64,000 nucleotides of DNA from Tolypothrix sp. FACHB-123. GTDB taxonomy: Bacteria; Cyanobacteriota; Cyanobacteriia; Cyanobacteriales; Nostocaceae. Both the position numbers and the translations under genes were made by a program. A model generated the notes under the pieces. That model did no database searches, was not told where the DNA came from, and saw nothing but the letters and a program-made list of their open reading frames with translations. Numbering within the stretch: the first letter of the stretch is position 1; each line of letters begins with the position of its first letter. Positions 24,508-34,002 of the stretch are shown piece by piece. The stretch is taken from assembly GCF_014697075.1 (NCBI RefSeq), contig NZ_JACJRE010000002.1, positions 62,001 to 126,000 of the forward strand. The letters run 5' to 3'.

Positions 24508-25566
24508 ATGGCTAACATTTTATCCAATAGTTCACAATTCTCCTCAGATAGCCCTAATTCTATTATCCGGAGAATAGAGCCTAGTTCTAAGTTTTACTCT
24601 ATCTTCTCTAAAAAAGAGGTTCTAGAGTTAATTCAGGCATTAGAAATTGGCAGAGAAATTCCTTTAAAATATTCTTATAAAGGTAGAGGTGGAAGAATTT
24701 GGAGTAATTTTTATCAAAAATATCTTATGATTCGATGGTATCGAACATCAAATGTAGAGATTGATTTATTAAATAAAAATTTTGATTATATTAACGGCAA
24801 TCATCAAAATTGTACTAAGGTCAATATTATTGATATAGGTGCAGGTAATTCCTATCCAGTTAAAAAATTTATTAATCAACTTTATAAATTAGATAGAATT
24901 AATCAATATATTGCTTTGGATATTAGTAAAGAACTCTTGACTTTATCAAAATCCAACTTTACTACATGGTTTCCATTAATTAAATTTAATAGTGACACAA
25001 TTGATATAGAAACTAGTACTGTTCCCACAGAGCTTTGGCAAAATTCAAATTCTGAAGTTGCTCAAGATTTTGCAAATATATTTTTACATTTAGGTGTGAC
25101 TATAGGAAATCATCGAGACAGGATTAGAGTTTTGCAAAACTTTAGAAAGAGCATGAAAAAAAACGATTTTCTTGTGTTCAATAACGAAACTGGTTCTAAT
25201 TCTACATGGGATGGTCAAGCCAGAGGTGGGTGTAAATATCATGTAGAAGAAATCTATGCATGGATTAAAAATAAAGTAGGAATTAGTGCTGAAGATTGCG
25301 AACTTGTAAGAAAGTATGATTTAAAAACCGATAGTATCATTGCCAATATCAAATTTAATCAAAATTACACTGTAGTTTTTAACAATTTAGGAATTGATAA
25401 GAATTTAGAAATTTTAAAAGACGAAGAAATTACTATTTGGAGGCATCATAAATATGAGATGCAAGAAATTCTCCAAGAACTAGAAAAAGCCGGATTACAA
25501 CTTGTTCACTATAGTTATAATAAATACTTTTCACATATTATAGTTATTTGTAAAATTGCTTGTTGA
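24508..25566 (+). CDS. EgtD-like (histidine-specific) SAM-dependent methyltransferase domain protein
   Basis: The 352-residue protein resembles the Methyltransf_33/EgtD family: an N-terminal region, then NIIDIGAGNSYPVKKFI (AdoMet motif I), YIALDISKELLTLSK (motif II), and IFLHLGVTIGNHRD, which corresponds to the EgtD LGSTIGN-type motif. The substrate may not be histidine, since no EgtB-like sulfoxide synthase gene is nearby. Codon use is A+T-rich (many AAT, ATT, AAA codons) compared with neighbouring dnaE, suggesting acquisition by transfer. The gene is solitary. Confidence 0.8.
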   Translation: MANILSNSSQFSSDSPNSIIRRIEPSSKFYSIFSKKEVLELIQALEIGREIPLKYSYKGRGGRIWSNFYQKYLMIRWYRTSNVEIDLLNKNFDYINGNHQNCTKVNIIDIGAGNSYPVKKFINQLYKLDRINQYIALDISKELLTLSKSNFTTWFPLIKFNSDTIDIETSTVPTELWQNSNSEVAQDFANIFLHLGVTIGNHRDRIRVLQNFRKSMKKNDFLVFNNETGSNSTWDGQARGGCKYHVEEIYAWIKNKVGISAEDCELVRKYDLKTDSIIANIKFNQNYTVVFNNLGIDKNLEILKDEEITIWRHHKYEMQEILQELEKAGLQLVHYSYNKYFSHIIVICKIAC

Positions 25567-25622
25567 TACCAATTCTATGTAAAGACTGCATATTAACGCC
25601 CGTATAAATATACATAGGTATA

Positions 25623-25862
25623 CAACAGTTTGAACAAGGTCAGTATGCTGAGGCTTTAAAGTCTTACTAACAAGCTTTAGCAATTGTGCGGGAAATTAAA
25701 TATAGTCAAGCTGAAGCGGTAATTTTAAACGAAATGAGTGCTGGTTAGCGCAAATTAGCCCATTATCCCAAAGCAACAGAAATTTTAGAACAAGCTTTAA
25801 TAATTATCAAAGAAACAGGCGATCGCGCTGGAACAGCTATAATTGGTATGAGTAATAGATAA
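25623..25862 (+). pseudogene. TPR-repeat protein remnant with in-frame stops
   Basis: One reading frame encodes TPR-like repeats (QFEQGQYAEALKSY, stop, QALAIVREIKYSQAEAVILN, and then, after a second stop, YPKATEILEQALIIIKETGD) ending at 25862. The spacing and the QALAI-x-x-E-I/T consensus match the TPR units of the intact TPR-CHAT protein at 55568. The two internal stops and missing start show that it is a non-functional fragment. Confidence 0.8.
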
Positions 25863-25904
25863 TTACAAACATTGCCCATTACTCATCACCAATTAAGGAC
25901 AAAT

Positions 25905-26792
25905 TTAAATCTCAGCTATAGCACGTTCAATTAAACGACGCGCTAAAGTCTGTGTACCAGTATGTTCATAGTAATTGGTTGCTACATCCAAAAATGCTGC
26001 TAGATAATCCAATTTACTATCAGAAAATTCAACGAAATTTTGCAAATGACTGGTCACTTTCTGGGGTGTGAGATTATTAGAGGTAACGAGATTACTCATC
26101 CAACCCTTGACTGAATCAAAGCTTTCACCGATGAAATTCAGTTTACTGCCAGCATTGTTACCAGGAATCACATCTTTAATCCCTTGAAAAGTGGTGTTCT
26201 GTTCTAACTCCTGCGGACTTGTTTGATTTAATCCAGATATAGCTTTGCCAATAAAATCAGGCCCTAAAGGAATTAAACCATCAACGCAGACTAAAGCCAC
26301 CAGGCGAATCAAAGATTCACCACTATACTCGCCCAAAGAAGCAACAAAATCGCCAATACTGTCTCCAGGAATACCGTTAATTTGACAGAAGGCTACCAAT
26401 TCCGCAACTAATTTTAAAGTCAAGTCAATAGTTTGAGCTTTGTCAGGTTTGGGAGTGACATTGTTCAAAAAACCTAACAAAGGAATCTTCTCGCCCACCT
26501 TATTTGCTAAAGCTGCTGCACCCAGAAGTTTATCTGTATTATCAACAGTTTGATATAACCACAAAGCAGTTTGATAGCCTTGAGATTTATCATTAAAAAG
26601 ATAAATTGCTCGTTCGCCAATTTGTTGAATTAAACCTTCATCAGTTTCGCCTGTGACAGTCTTAATCGTGTTGACAAAGCCTACAGTATTTTGCCACTCA
26701 CCTGGAGCCACAAAATCAAGAGCGTTCAACATATTCACAGTCAATCCACTTGTTGGTAGTTCATCCACCAACTGAAAAATTGATTTACTCAA
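25905..26792 (-). CDS. Hypothetical protein, 295 aa
   Basis: This complete 295-residue protein is largely alpha-helical by composition, with hydrophobic helices such as LLGAAALANKVGEKIPLLGFL and SLIRLVALVCVDGLIPLGPDFI but no signal peptide or clear membrane topology. It contains single cysteines only and no recognisable catalytic motif. A lipoprotein gene lies 48 bases upstream on the same strand, so the two probably form an operon. I recognise no family beyond a probable cyanobacterial conserved protein. Confidence 0.7.
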   Translation of the reverse strand: MSKSIFQLVDELPTSGLTVNMLNALDFVAPGEWQNTVGFVNTIKTVTGETDEGLIQQIGERAIYLFNDKSQGYQTALWLYQTVDNTDKLLGAAALANKVGEKIPLLGFLNNVTPKPDKAQTIDLTLKLVAELVAFCQINGIPGDSIGDFVASLGEYSGESLIRLVALVCVDGLIPLGPDFIGKAISGLNQTSPQELEQNTTFQGIKDVIPGNNAGSKLNFIGESFDSVKGWMSNLVTSNNLTPQKVTSHLQNFVEFSDSKLDYLAAFLDVATNYYEHTGTQTLARRLIERAIAEI

Positions 26793-26840
26793 AACAATCT
26801 CCTTATTGTGATGTAGTGATTTTTATTTCTGTATTGCGGC

Positions 26841-27350
26841 TTATTTGAGTTTCGCTAGACCATCAAGATTGAACTTCTCAATCCAAGCTTCCCTATCTGC
26901 TGATGTAAATGCTGGGTCTTTAGAAATCACCTTCACTTGGTACTTACCCACTAAAATCGAAGTTTGCGTATTTCCCAGTTGGACTGCGGGATAACCGCCA
27001 ACTTTTTTGGTGCTGTTGGAGAATTTTGCTGCCGCACCAGGAATGCTAGTAGTATCAGAAATAGCTAGTTGGGCTACAACTTTGCCACCCTGTTTCAAGT
27101 TAGCTTCCGAAAAGCCTTTTTTCTCTTGAGTATAGACACGTTGGTAGCCATCTCCCTCATCTGGGAAGAATTTGTTTAATTTGCTACCTTGAGTCGCATC
27201 TTTAGCAACTGCTTGACCGCTTTTTTGCCGACTGCTTTCTTGCTGTACCTGGTCAAAACGTCCTGGTGTTTTTGGCGTACATGCTGTAGTCAGTAATAAT
27301 ACTGAAATTAGTACAGCCGCTAAAATTCTCCGCCCACGGGGGAAAGTCAT
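26841..27350 (-). CDS. Small lipoprotein, 169 aa
   Basis: The N-terminus MTFPRGRRILAAVLISVLLL is a classical signal sequence ending in the lipobox LLTTAC with the lipidated Cys at residue 24. The mature part is basic and Q/S/K-rich, with a globular region at 85-165 (VAQLAISDTTSIPGAAAKF ... SILVGKYQVKVISKDPAF). It should be anchored to the plasma or outer membrane. It precedes the unknown 295-residue protein on the same strand. Its function is not known. Confidence 0.78.
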   Translation of the reverse strand: MTFPRGRRILAAVLISVLLLTTACTPKTPGRFDQVQQESSRQKSGQAVAKDATQGSKLNKFFPDEGDGYQRVYTQEKKGFSEANLKQGGKVVAQLAISDTTSIPGAAAKFSNSTKKVGGYPAVQLGNTQTSILVGKYQVKVISKDPAFTSADREAWIEKFNLDGLAKLK

Positions 27351-27588
27351 GTTTAGCTTCTCCTTATGCTTGTGCTTTGAGGCAATTATCAGCGCTTGTC
27401 TGGTTTTTAGCCAGAAAATTTATTTTTTGATAACTATTGGTGAGTATTGAGTATTACAGCCAATGAAAAAAGATGTAAGGAACGAATGAGGAAGAAATAA
27501 GTGATGAGCAGAAATTTTTCCGAAATTCGCGGATATTTTGTTGATATCAACTATGTAACGGCAAAGAGTACATCTACAGGTGATTTAA

Positions 27589-28050
27589 ATGTATTTTTTA
27601 ACTTTTTCCCTCCATTTCGATAGAGAACCTGGCTTAGATCAGGGTCGTTTATGTTTGCGTCATTTGGAAAAAGGGACTTTACAAATTTGGGAGGCTACGT
27701 CAGCTACAGATAAAAAGCAATACAAAGAGAATTTTCATGAAAAAGGAGGGTTTATACCACCTGAGTATAGAGTACCAGGTCTCAAATCTTGGACTGTGAA
27801 TACCAAACCTATCTCAATGCCAGATATCCCAGGTGTTGCTGGAAACTTTTATAAAATTGATCCATACGAAGTCAAGACAGATCAAGGCGGTAGCAGAGGC
27901 GATTTTGGTATTCATAAAGATGCTAATGTTCCTGGCTCAATGGGATGCATTGTTATGAGTCCCGAACGCTTCCAGAAATTTGAAAAAGAAATGACCGAAC
28001 TAGCTAAAGATGGTGTAACTTCATTACCACTATTTGTGACTTACAGCTAG
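27589..28050 (+). CDS. YkuD/DUF2778-like small protein (putative L,D-transpeptidase fold)
   Basis: The 153-residue protein has a C-terminal FGIHKDANVPGSMGCIVMSP segment that matches the His ... S-x-G-C-I catalytic pattern of L,D-transpeptidase-like (YkuD/DUF2778) proteins, where the Cys is the nucleophile. The N-terminus (YFLTFSLHFDREPGLDQGRL) lacks a signal peptide. A ribosome site AGGTGA lies five bases before the ATG. If active it would act on peptidoglycan tetrapeptides, but it would need a secretion route that is not evident. It is divergent from the lipoprotein gene. Confidence 0.6.
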   Translation: MYFLTFSLHFDREPGLDQGRLCLRHLEKGTLQIWEATSATDKKQYKENFHEKGGFIPPEYRVPGLKSWTVNTKPISMPDIPGVAGNFYKIDPYEVKTDQGGSRGDFGIHKDANVPGSMGCIVMSPERFQKFEKEMTELAKDGVTSLPLFVTYS

Positions 28051-28170
28051 AAACAATATATTTTTTGACAATCACCCGCTAACCGCGTTGAGCGTTAATC
28101 GTCAACGCTCAACAGTCAACAGTTAACAGATCTTATTAGTAGTTATGCAATTTCAACGCCCATTAGCTTA

Positions 28171-28824
28171 CTATTTTGCTTGAGTCCGATAAGCTATGAC
28201 AGCATAAAACGGATCTCCCCCTGGTGCGCCCAACCATTGCAGAATATTAGGCATGGTTGATTTATGGACAATAACTTCTGGGGTAGAAAATCCCGGTACT
28301 GAAGCAAAGTAACTTTTCACTAGTTCCACTCTGCTGTCTTCTGTACCATCTCGCCAAGCTTGAATTGCTTTTTGATAAAACATCCGGTTAGAAAAGCTCA
28401 TAATCGCTACACCACCGGGTTTGAGGATGCGGTGAATTTCCGAAAAGGCTGCTTCTGGATACTGGATGTATTGGACAGAAACACAATTGAGAACCGCGTC
28501 AAAATCTCCATCTGGCAATGGTAGTTGGGGGTTATCGTTGAGATTCTGCACAAAATAATGATTTAATTGGGGATTACGTGCCAACTCTTCAGCATTTAAT
28601 CCATGTCCTTCAACGTGGGAAAACTGCATTTCTGGCGGCAGATGGGATACCCAACTACTCATCATATCTAAGATGCGTGTGTTAGGTTTAAGTCGCTGAC
28701 GATAGATATCTGTTAGCTGTTTAATAAACCCTTCATCAACATGAGTAACAAATCGAGGATAATTATAAAACAAATTGTCATTTGTGTCATCTAGCTTCAA
28801 GCGTTGATCTGGTCGCAAAATCAT
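28171..28824 (-). CDS. Class I SAM-dependent methyltransferase
   Basis: The 217-residue protein shows a class I methyltransferase pattern. ILDMMSSWVSHLPPEM replaces the usual glycine-rich motif I, followed by the FSHVEGHGLNAEEL strand, LPDGDFDAVLNCVSVQYI (motif IV) and AFSEIHRILKPGGVAIMSFS (post-motif). The unusual motif I without DxGxG is typical of a subgroup of Methyltransf_11 proteins. The substrate is unknown. It is divergent from the GT39 gene across about 150 bases. Confidence 0.85.
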   Translation of the reverse strand: MILRPDQRLKLDDTNDNLFYNYPRFVTHVDEGFIKQLTDIYRQRLKPNTRILDMMSSWVSHLPPEMQFSHVEGHGLNAEELARNPQLNHYFVQNLNDNPQLPLPDGDFDAVLNCVSVQYIQYPEAAFSEIHRILKPGGVAIMSFSNRMFYQKAIQAWRDGTEDSRVELVKSYFASVPGFSTPEVIVHKSTMPNILQWLGAPGGDPFYAVIAYRTQAK

Positions 28825-28977
28825 AACTTAAATCTTTATTTGGGAGGATTTTTTGCCCAACTGAATAAATTTCAGTTAGGATTTAAATCTAGTGATTGGT
28901 ATGCTGCTTTACATATTTTAAAGGCAGATTAACAATTAAATGAAGTTGAAATCACAACATTCAATTCGTACTAATTA

Positions 28978-30612
28978 ATGTTGTACAAAAACCGAGTATT
29001 TCCGAGCATCTGGCGGTCTATCTATCTAGTGGGAGGATTGCCATATGTAAGTTTATTAATTTGGCTGCTGCCTTTACTATTGTGCAATTCTGGGCAAAAC
29101 AGCCTGATGGCTCATGACGAGGGCTTTTATGCGGGTAGGGCCAGGCAGATGTTTGCATCTGGTGATTGGATAGCGCCTTGGGGTAGTGCCCATCATAAAA
29201 CTCCTGGGTCTTATTGGTTAATTGCTAGTGCTTATAAGTTGTTGGGAATTAGTGAATTTAGCGCACGGCTTCCTAGTGCGATCGCCGGAATTCTTTGTTT
29301 ATTCACTATTTATGAAATTGGCAAAATAATATTAAGTAAAAAAGTAGCATGGCTTACAGCTACTATTTTAAGTGTAGAATTTTTGTGGCTACAATCATGT
29401 CGCCTAGCCGCCCCTGATATTCCCACAATTTTATTGGTACTGGTAGCTATTTTAGCATTGCTAAAAGCAGAAATATCTCCGCAAAAAAGCTATTTTTGGC
29501 TGTTTATTGCGGGATTAAGTTTTAGTCTGGGATTTTTATTAAGAAGCTTTGTGATTTTTCTGCCAATGGTGGCTTTATTACCTTATTTAATAGGGGAACA
29601 TCGCCGTCATCGTCATCTTTTCAACCCCATGCTTTATTTAGGCTTGGTTGTGGGTGTAATTCCTACATTAGCTTGGCTATGGTTGAGTTGGTTACGTTAT
29701 GGTAGTGAAAGTTTTGGGCAATTATTGGGGTTTGTGGTAGAGCTAGGTTCGGATGATCGCAACCATAATGGATTTTTTTTCTATTTCTGGAATCTTCCTT
29801 TAAAATCCTTCCCTTGGTTCTTTTTCAGCCTCTTAGGCTTGGCTGTAGTTATCCGCCATCCTATCCCCCGCTACCAGTTAATTTTAGTTGGTTTTCCCTT
29901 AGTTTTACTCGCGGAACTGAGCATTTTCTCTACTCGTCTTTCTCACTATGCACTTTGTCTTTATCCTTTTATAGCTTTACTGGCGGCGGTGGCTTTGGAT
30001 TGGCTGGGTAACATCTATCAGATGGGATTTATACACCAAGCTAAGTCTTTGAGGAGTCAGGCGAAAAATCATCTTCCCCGTAACCTGAGTTATGCCTTGG
30101 GAATTTTCAGTATTGTATTAATATTCACAGGGATATTAGCGCTGAATTACGGCGATTTTTATCTCCGTCAACGTGCAACTCTATGTTTAATTTTGGGATT
30201 AGGCTGGTTAATAGTACCTTTGATCTGGATTGCGCGTTACCACTTTGGACAAAAGTTTTTGACTGATAATTATTGGCTAGCGAGTTGGTTAATTCCTTGC
30301 TGGCTAACTTTAGCTATGGCTGGTAATTTAGGTTTTTTAGGTGATTACAATCCAAATTTTAAGGCTTTTTTCCAACAGCCAGCGATCGCCTCTATTCTCC
30401 AGACGCATCCGGTTTATTTTTCTCAAGTCGAAGATAAAAACTCTGTATTGCTGAATTTCTACACTCCCATACCTGCTGCTAGAGTAAGCGCTATTTCTCA
30501 AGTCCCAATTTTGAGCTATGCTTGGATATCTGCAAATAACCAGCAATTATCCACGCCTTATCGCGTTATTGCTACACTACAAGAGTACCAGCTGATTCAA
30601 GTCCTACCTTAA
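28978..30612 (+). CDS. GT39/ArnT-like membrane glycosyltransferase
   Basis: The 544-residue integral membrane protein has around ten to twelve hydrophobic segments. After the first helix, the periplasmic loop NSLMAHDEGFYAGRARQMFA carries the acidic D-E pair characteristic of GT-C enzymes (GT39/ArnT). It continues with ETG-like GSAHHKTPGSYWLIASAYKL and SEFSARLPSAIAG. Such enzymes move sugars from polyprenyl-phosphate donors to lipids or proteins at the outer face of the plasma membrane. It heads the polysaccharide region and is followed by a MarR regulator. Confidence 0.88.
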   Translation: MLYKNRVFPSIWRSIYLVGGLPYVSLLIWLLPLLLCNSGQNSLMAHDEGFYAGRARQMFASGDWIAPWGSAHHKTPGSYWLIASAYKLLGISEFSARLPSAIAGILCLFTIYEIGKIILSKKVAWLTATILSVEFLWLQSCRLAAPDIPTILLVLVAILALLKAEISPQKSYFWLFIAGLSFSLGFLLRSFVIFLPMVALLPYLIGEHRRHRHLFNPMLYLGLVVGVIPTLAWLWLSWLRYGSESFGQLLGFVVELGSDDRNHNGFFFYFWNLPLKSFPWFFFSLLGLAVVIRHPIPRYQLILVGFPLVLLAELSIFSTRLSHYALCLYPFIALLAAVALDWLGNIYQMGFIHQAKSLRSQAKNHLPRNLSYALGIFSIVLIFTGILALNYGDFYLRQRATLCLILGLGWLIVPLIWIARYHFGQKFLTDNYWLASWLIPCWLTLAMAGNLGFLGDYNPNFKAFFQQPAIASILQTHPVYFSQVEDKNSVLLNFYTPIPAARVSAISQVPILSYAWISANNQQLSTPYRVIATLQEYQLIQVLP

Positions 30613-30690
30613 GGCGGATGGCACTCAGTTGTTGCAAACCAAAATTTAGTTAGTTAAAATAATAGTAAGCACACTAAATAATTATTTGCT

Positions 30691-31158
30691 ATGGTGTCTA
30701 TATCTAAGGATTCTGAAGTGTTAGAGTCGTGGCAGCAAGTTCTAGCACCATATAGCATTGGCTACAGAATTAAGCTACTCTCACAACTGCTGACTCGCAA
30801 GTTTACAGAAAAGCTAGAACCTTTCGGATTGACACCATTTCACTGGTTAGTATTGTGCTGCTTGTGGCAAGAAGATGGCTTACCGACTTCCAGCATTGGC
30901 GATAAACTCAAACAGGTGGGAGGGACTTTAACCGGCGTATTAGATCGGATGGAAGAACGGGGTTTAGTACGTCGCGAACGAGATGCTCACGATCGCCGTA
31001 TCTGGAGAATTTGGCTAACCGATGGGGGTAAGGAATTAGAAAAAGTTTTACCACCCCTAGCCGCAGACTTGCGTGATGAAGCTATGTCTGGTATATCCGC
31101 TGCTGAGCGAGAATTGTTTTCACAGTTATTAAATCGGGCGATCGCAAATTTGGGTTGA
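30691..31158 (+). CDS. MarR-family transcriptional regulator
   Basis: The 155-residue protein carries the winged-helix core of MarR regulators: LTPFHWLVLCCLWQEDGLPT, then SIGDKLKQVGGTLTGVLDRMEERGLV (recognition helix) and the wing RRERDAHDRRIWRIWLTDGG. It probably represses genes in response to a small ligand. It lies between the GT39 gene and the convergent fucose pathway, so a role in that locus is possible but not shown. Confidence 0.92.
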   Translation: MVSISKDSEVLESWQQVLAPYSIGYRIKLLSQLLTRKFTEKLEPFGLTPFHWLVLCCLWQEDGLPTSSIGDKLKQVGGTLTGVLDRMEERGLVRRERDAHDRRIWRIWLTDGGKELEKVLPPLAADLRDEAMSGISAAERELFSQLLNRAIANLG

Positions 31159-31193
31159 GGGCCTAGTTGGGAGTATTATTCTTAGTAAAATTA

Positions 31194-31224
31194 TCAACCT
31201 CTCTTTGTTTGGAAGAGAGGTTAG
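31194..31224. terminator. Hairpin between convergent MarR and fcl genes
   Basis: AACCTCTCTT (31196-31205) pairs exactly with AAGAGAGGTT (31213-31222). It lies in the gap between two convergent genes, as expected of a bidirectional terminator, but no long T-run follows, so it may be weak or only a 3'-end stabiliser. Confidence 0.5.
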
Positions 31225-31262
31225 CAAAGAAGTCAAAATCCTATTCATCAACTCCCGTTTGT

Positions 31263-32231
31263 TTAGGCAGAGTGCTGCCGATACCACTCAATAGTATTCT
31301 TTAGCCCCTGCTGAAAGCTAACCTGAGCAGTAAAATTAAAAGCTTGCTTTGCCCGTTCCGTATCCAAACAACGGCGAGGTTGTCCATTAGGCTTATCTGT
31401 TTCCCAGACAATTTCACCTTTAAATTCCATCAGTTCACAAATCAGATTGATTAAATCGCGAATGGAGATTTCATAGCCTGTTCCTAAGTTCACCGGTGCA
31501 GCATCGTTATAGAACTGAGTACCCATGACAATTCCCCTAGCCGCATCTTCAGAATAGAGAAATTCACGGGTAGGACTACCATCACCCCAGACCGGAAGTT
31601 GCTTTTCTCCTTGAATTTGCGCTTCGTGAACTTTGCGAATTAGCGCCGGAATCACATGGGAACTTTTGGGGTCAAAGTTATCTTCAGGCCCGTATAAATT
31701 TACAGGTAAAAGATAAATACCATTAAAGTTGTACTGCTGGCGATAAGCTTCTAACTGGACTAAAAGCGCTTTTTTCGCAACTCCATAGGGTGCATTAGTT
31801 TCTTCAGGATAACCATTCCACAGGTCATCTTCTTTAAAGGGTACAGGGGTAAATTTCGGATAAGCGCAAATAGTCCCGACACAGACGAATTTTTCTACTC
31901 CAGCTTGATAAGCTGCATGGATGAGTTGAGTTCCCATGATCAAGTTGTCGTAGAACAACTCAGCTGGCTTTTCGCGATTGAGACCGATACCACCAACATG
32001 GGCGGCTAAGTGAATGACTATATCTTGCTGATCGACTACAAGTTGGCAATTTTCCCAGACGCGCAAGTCGCGATCGCGCGATCGCGGTACGGTGATTTTC
32101 TCGCGATCGGCTCCTGCTTGACAAAGCTGATCGATTACCTGACGACCTAGGAAACCCGATCCACCAGTTACGAGAATTCGCTTATTCTTTAGTTCTAAGG
32201 CAGTCATATTTTTATCCTCAGCCTTGGGCAT
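31263..32231 (-). CDS. fcl: GDP-L-fucose synthase
   Basis: This bifunctional epimerase/reductase turns GDP-4-keto-6-deoxymannose into GDP-L-fucose. The 322-residue protein has the N-terminal NAD(P) motif [16 protein letters not shown], the [11 protein letters not shown] strand, catalytic Tyr/Lys in [11 protein letters not shown] and the typical [13 protein letters not shown] and [16 protein letters not shown] motifs. Its start overlaps the stop of gmd by one base, so the two genes form the GDP-fucose pathway operon. The likely start may be the later [15 protein letters not shown] at residue 9. Confidence 0.95.
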   Translation of the reverse strand: MPKAEDKNMTALELKNKRILVTGGSGFLGRQVIDQLCQAGADREKITVPRSRDRDLRVWENCQLVVDQQDIVIHLAAHVGGIGLNREKPAELFYDNLIMGTQLIHAAYQAGVEKFVCVGTICAYPKFTPVPFKEDDLWNGYPEETNAPYGVAKKALLVQLEAYRQQYNFNGIYLLPVNLYGPEDNFDPKSSHVIPALIRKVHEAQIQGEKQLPVWGDGSPTREFLYSEDAARGIVMGTQFYNDAAPVNLGTGYEISIRDLINLICELMEFKGEIVWETDKPNGQPRRCLDTERAKQAFNFTAQVSFQQGLKNTIEWYRQHSA

Positions 32232-33310
32232 TAAAAGTGGAGAGCGCCTAATTGTTGGCGAACAGTCGCAATATCTTCTAGCACGGAAGAACCACTACCA
32301 TTGGCTGCGGTAACACCCAGTGCTTGTAAATCTGCTTCTACCATTAATGCTACCAATCCCTCAAAGCTTACCGATGGTGTCCAACCTAACTTTTGCCTTG
32401 CTTTAGTGGAATCGCCAATTAATAACTCTACTTCTGCCGGACGAAGATAGCGTTCATCAAACTCTACATAATCTTGCCAATTGAGATTCACATAACCAAA
32501 TGCTAAATCCAAAAATTCCTTGACTGAATGGGTTTCACCAGTGGATATCACATAATCATCGGGTTGTTCTTGCTGTAACATCAGCCACATGGCTTTGACA
32601 TAATCTTTGGCATAGCCCCAATCTCGCTTAGCATCAAGATTGCCCATGTAAATTTTTTTCTGTTTGCCCGCAACAATCTGCGCTACTGCTCTGGTAATTT
32701 TGCGTGTGACAAAAGTTTCACCACGGCGAGGCGATTCATGGTTAAACAAAATACCATTACAAGCAAATAAAGAATAAGATTCGCGATAATTTACTGTCTG
32801 CCAATGAGCATAAACTTTAGCACAAGCGTAGGGGCTGCGAGGATAAAAAGGCGTTGTCTCGCTTTGAGGTACTGCTTGAACTAAACCATACATTTCCGAA
32901 GAACCAGCTTGGTAAAACCGCACCTGAATACCAGTGCGTTGTTGGTAATCCCGAATTGCTTCTAGCAAACGTAGTGTACCCATCCCTACCGCATCTACGG
33001 TGTATTCTGGTGAGTCAAAGCTAACTCTCACATGAGATTGAGCACCGAGATTGTAAATTTCTACGGGCTTTACTTCTTCTAAAATTCTGCGTAGGGTTGT
33101 ACCATCGGTCAAATCGCCATAGTGAAGAAACAACCGTACACCCTCTTTATGGGGGTCTTCGTACATGTGATCGATACGGTCGGTGTTAAAGGTAGAAGTG
33201 CGACGGATAATACCATGAACCTCATAACCTTGCTCTAGCAAAAACTCACTCAGATAAGAACCATCTTGACCAGTAATCCCGGTAATCAATGCTCGCTTCT
33301 GTTGCGTCAT
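32231..33310 (-). CDS. gmd: GDP-mannose 4,6-dehydratase
   Basis: Gmd makes GDP-4-keto-6-deoxymannose from GDP-mannose. The 359-residue SDR enzyme shows [20 protein letters not shown] at the N-terminus, [20 protein letters not shown], the Tyr/Lys pair in [14 protein letters not shown], and [20 protein letters not shown], all strongly conserved in this enzyme. It lies upstream of and overlaps fcl. About 690 non-coding bases precede it, containing its promoter. Confidence 0.96.
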   Translation of the reverse strand: MTQQKRALITGITGQDGSYLSEFLLEQGYEVHGIIRRTSTFNTDRIDHMYEDPHKEGVRLFLHYGDLTDGTTLRRILEEVKPVEIYNLGAQSHVRVSFDSPEYTVDAVGMGTLRLLEAIRDYQQRTGIQVRFYQAGSSEMYGLVQAVPQSETTPFYPRSPYACAKVYAHWQTVNYRESYSLFACNGILFNHESPRRGETFVTRKITRAVAQIVAGKQKKIYMGNLDAKRDWGYAKDYVKAMWLMLQQEQPDDYVISTGETHSVKEFLDLAFGYVNLNWQDYVEFDERYLRPAEVELLIGDSTKARQKLGWTPSVSFEGLVALMVEADLQALGVTAANGSGSSVLEDIATVRQQLGALHF

Positions 33311-34002
33311 GCTTAGTTATTCCTTTGTGATCTTTTGGTAAAGAAGTTACAGTCTAACTGATACAAGCTAACAATTAATTAATCAATTGCCTAATGGGCA
33401 AGGTACCAATTTTAGCTAGTACTTAAAGCAAGTTAGTCAAATAATATACTCATAATATCCAATATTTTAAATCCTTTGAACAGAGGAAAATCAAAATTCT
33501 GAGATTTGACCCTTAAATGAGGAAAATCTTTACTAAAATTTCATATAATGCAGAATTATATTAAGCCTACATAAATTTTATTGAGAACTGAGATTTATAT
33601 CACTGACAGGCTCAATAACGTCGAGGATTACCAATTATCAAGACAGCCATTCACGCCATACTTTGGCACAACCAAGAATAAAAATCTGTCTTTCCCATGC
33701 TAAATGCCTATTTTTTACCAAGACAGTCATGGGGTAAATTACACAATTGAAGGCATAAATATTTTACTGCTCCTACTCTCTACCTTATTTTCAAGCAAGT
33801 AGGAACAGCTAGTTGAAAAGAATTACAGGTTGAAAATATTTAGGCTAAACCTGCTTAGACATAATTTCTTTGTTTATAGCCTCAGTCCATAGTCTCAAAT
33901 ATTTGACTAATGACTCTTAGTAACAAGACAAGCAGCTTGATTCTTGTAAATTATTTATCTGGGGGCATTAACTGCCCCACAAAATCAACTCTGAAGTGTT
34001 TT
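33311..34002. other. Non-coding gap upstream of gmd and downstream of the priming transferase
   Basis: No gene is supported on either strand. The sequence is A+T-rich with short direct repeats but no recognised terminator, RNA or operator. A plus-strand frame starting at 33910 lies antisense to the priming transferase gene and was ignored. The promoter for gmd-fcl must lie here, probably in the right-hand part of the gap near 33311-33500. Confidence 0.5.

Noticed and set aside
28841-28932. Short protein-like frame (ending YAALHILKAD) between the methyltransferase and GT39 genes
   Set aside because: Only about 30 residues, TTG start, no ribosome site; could be a remnant but support is too thin.
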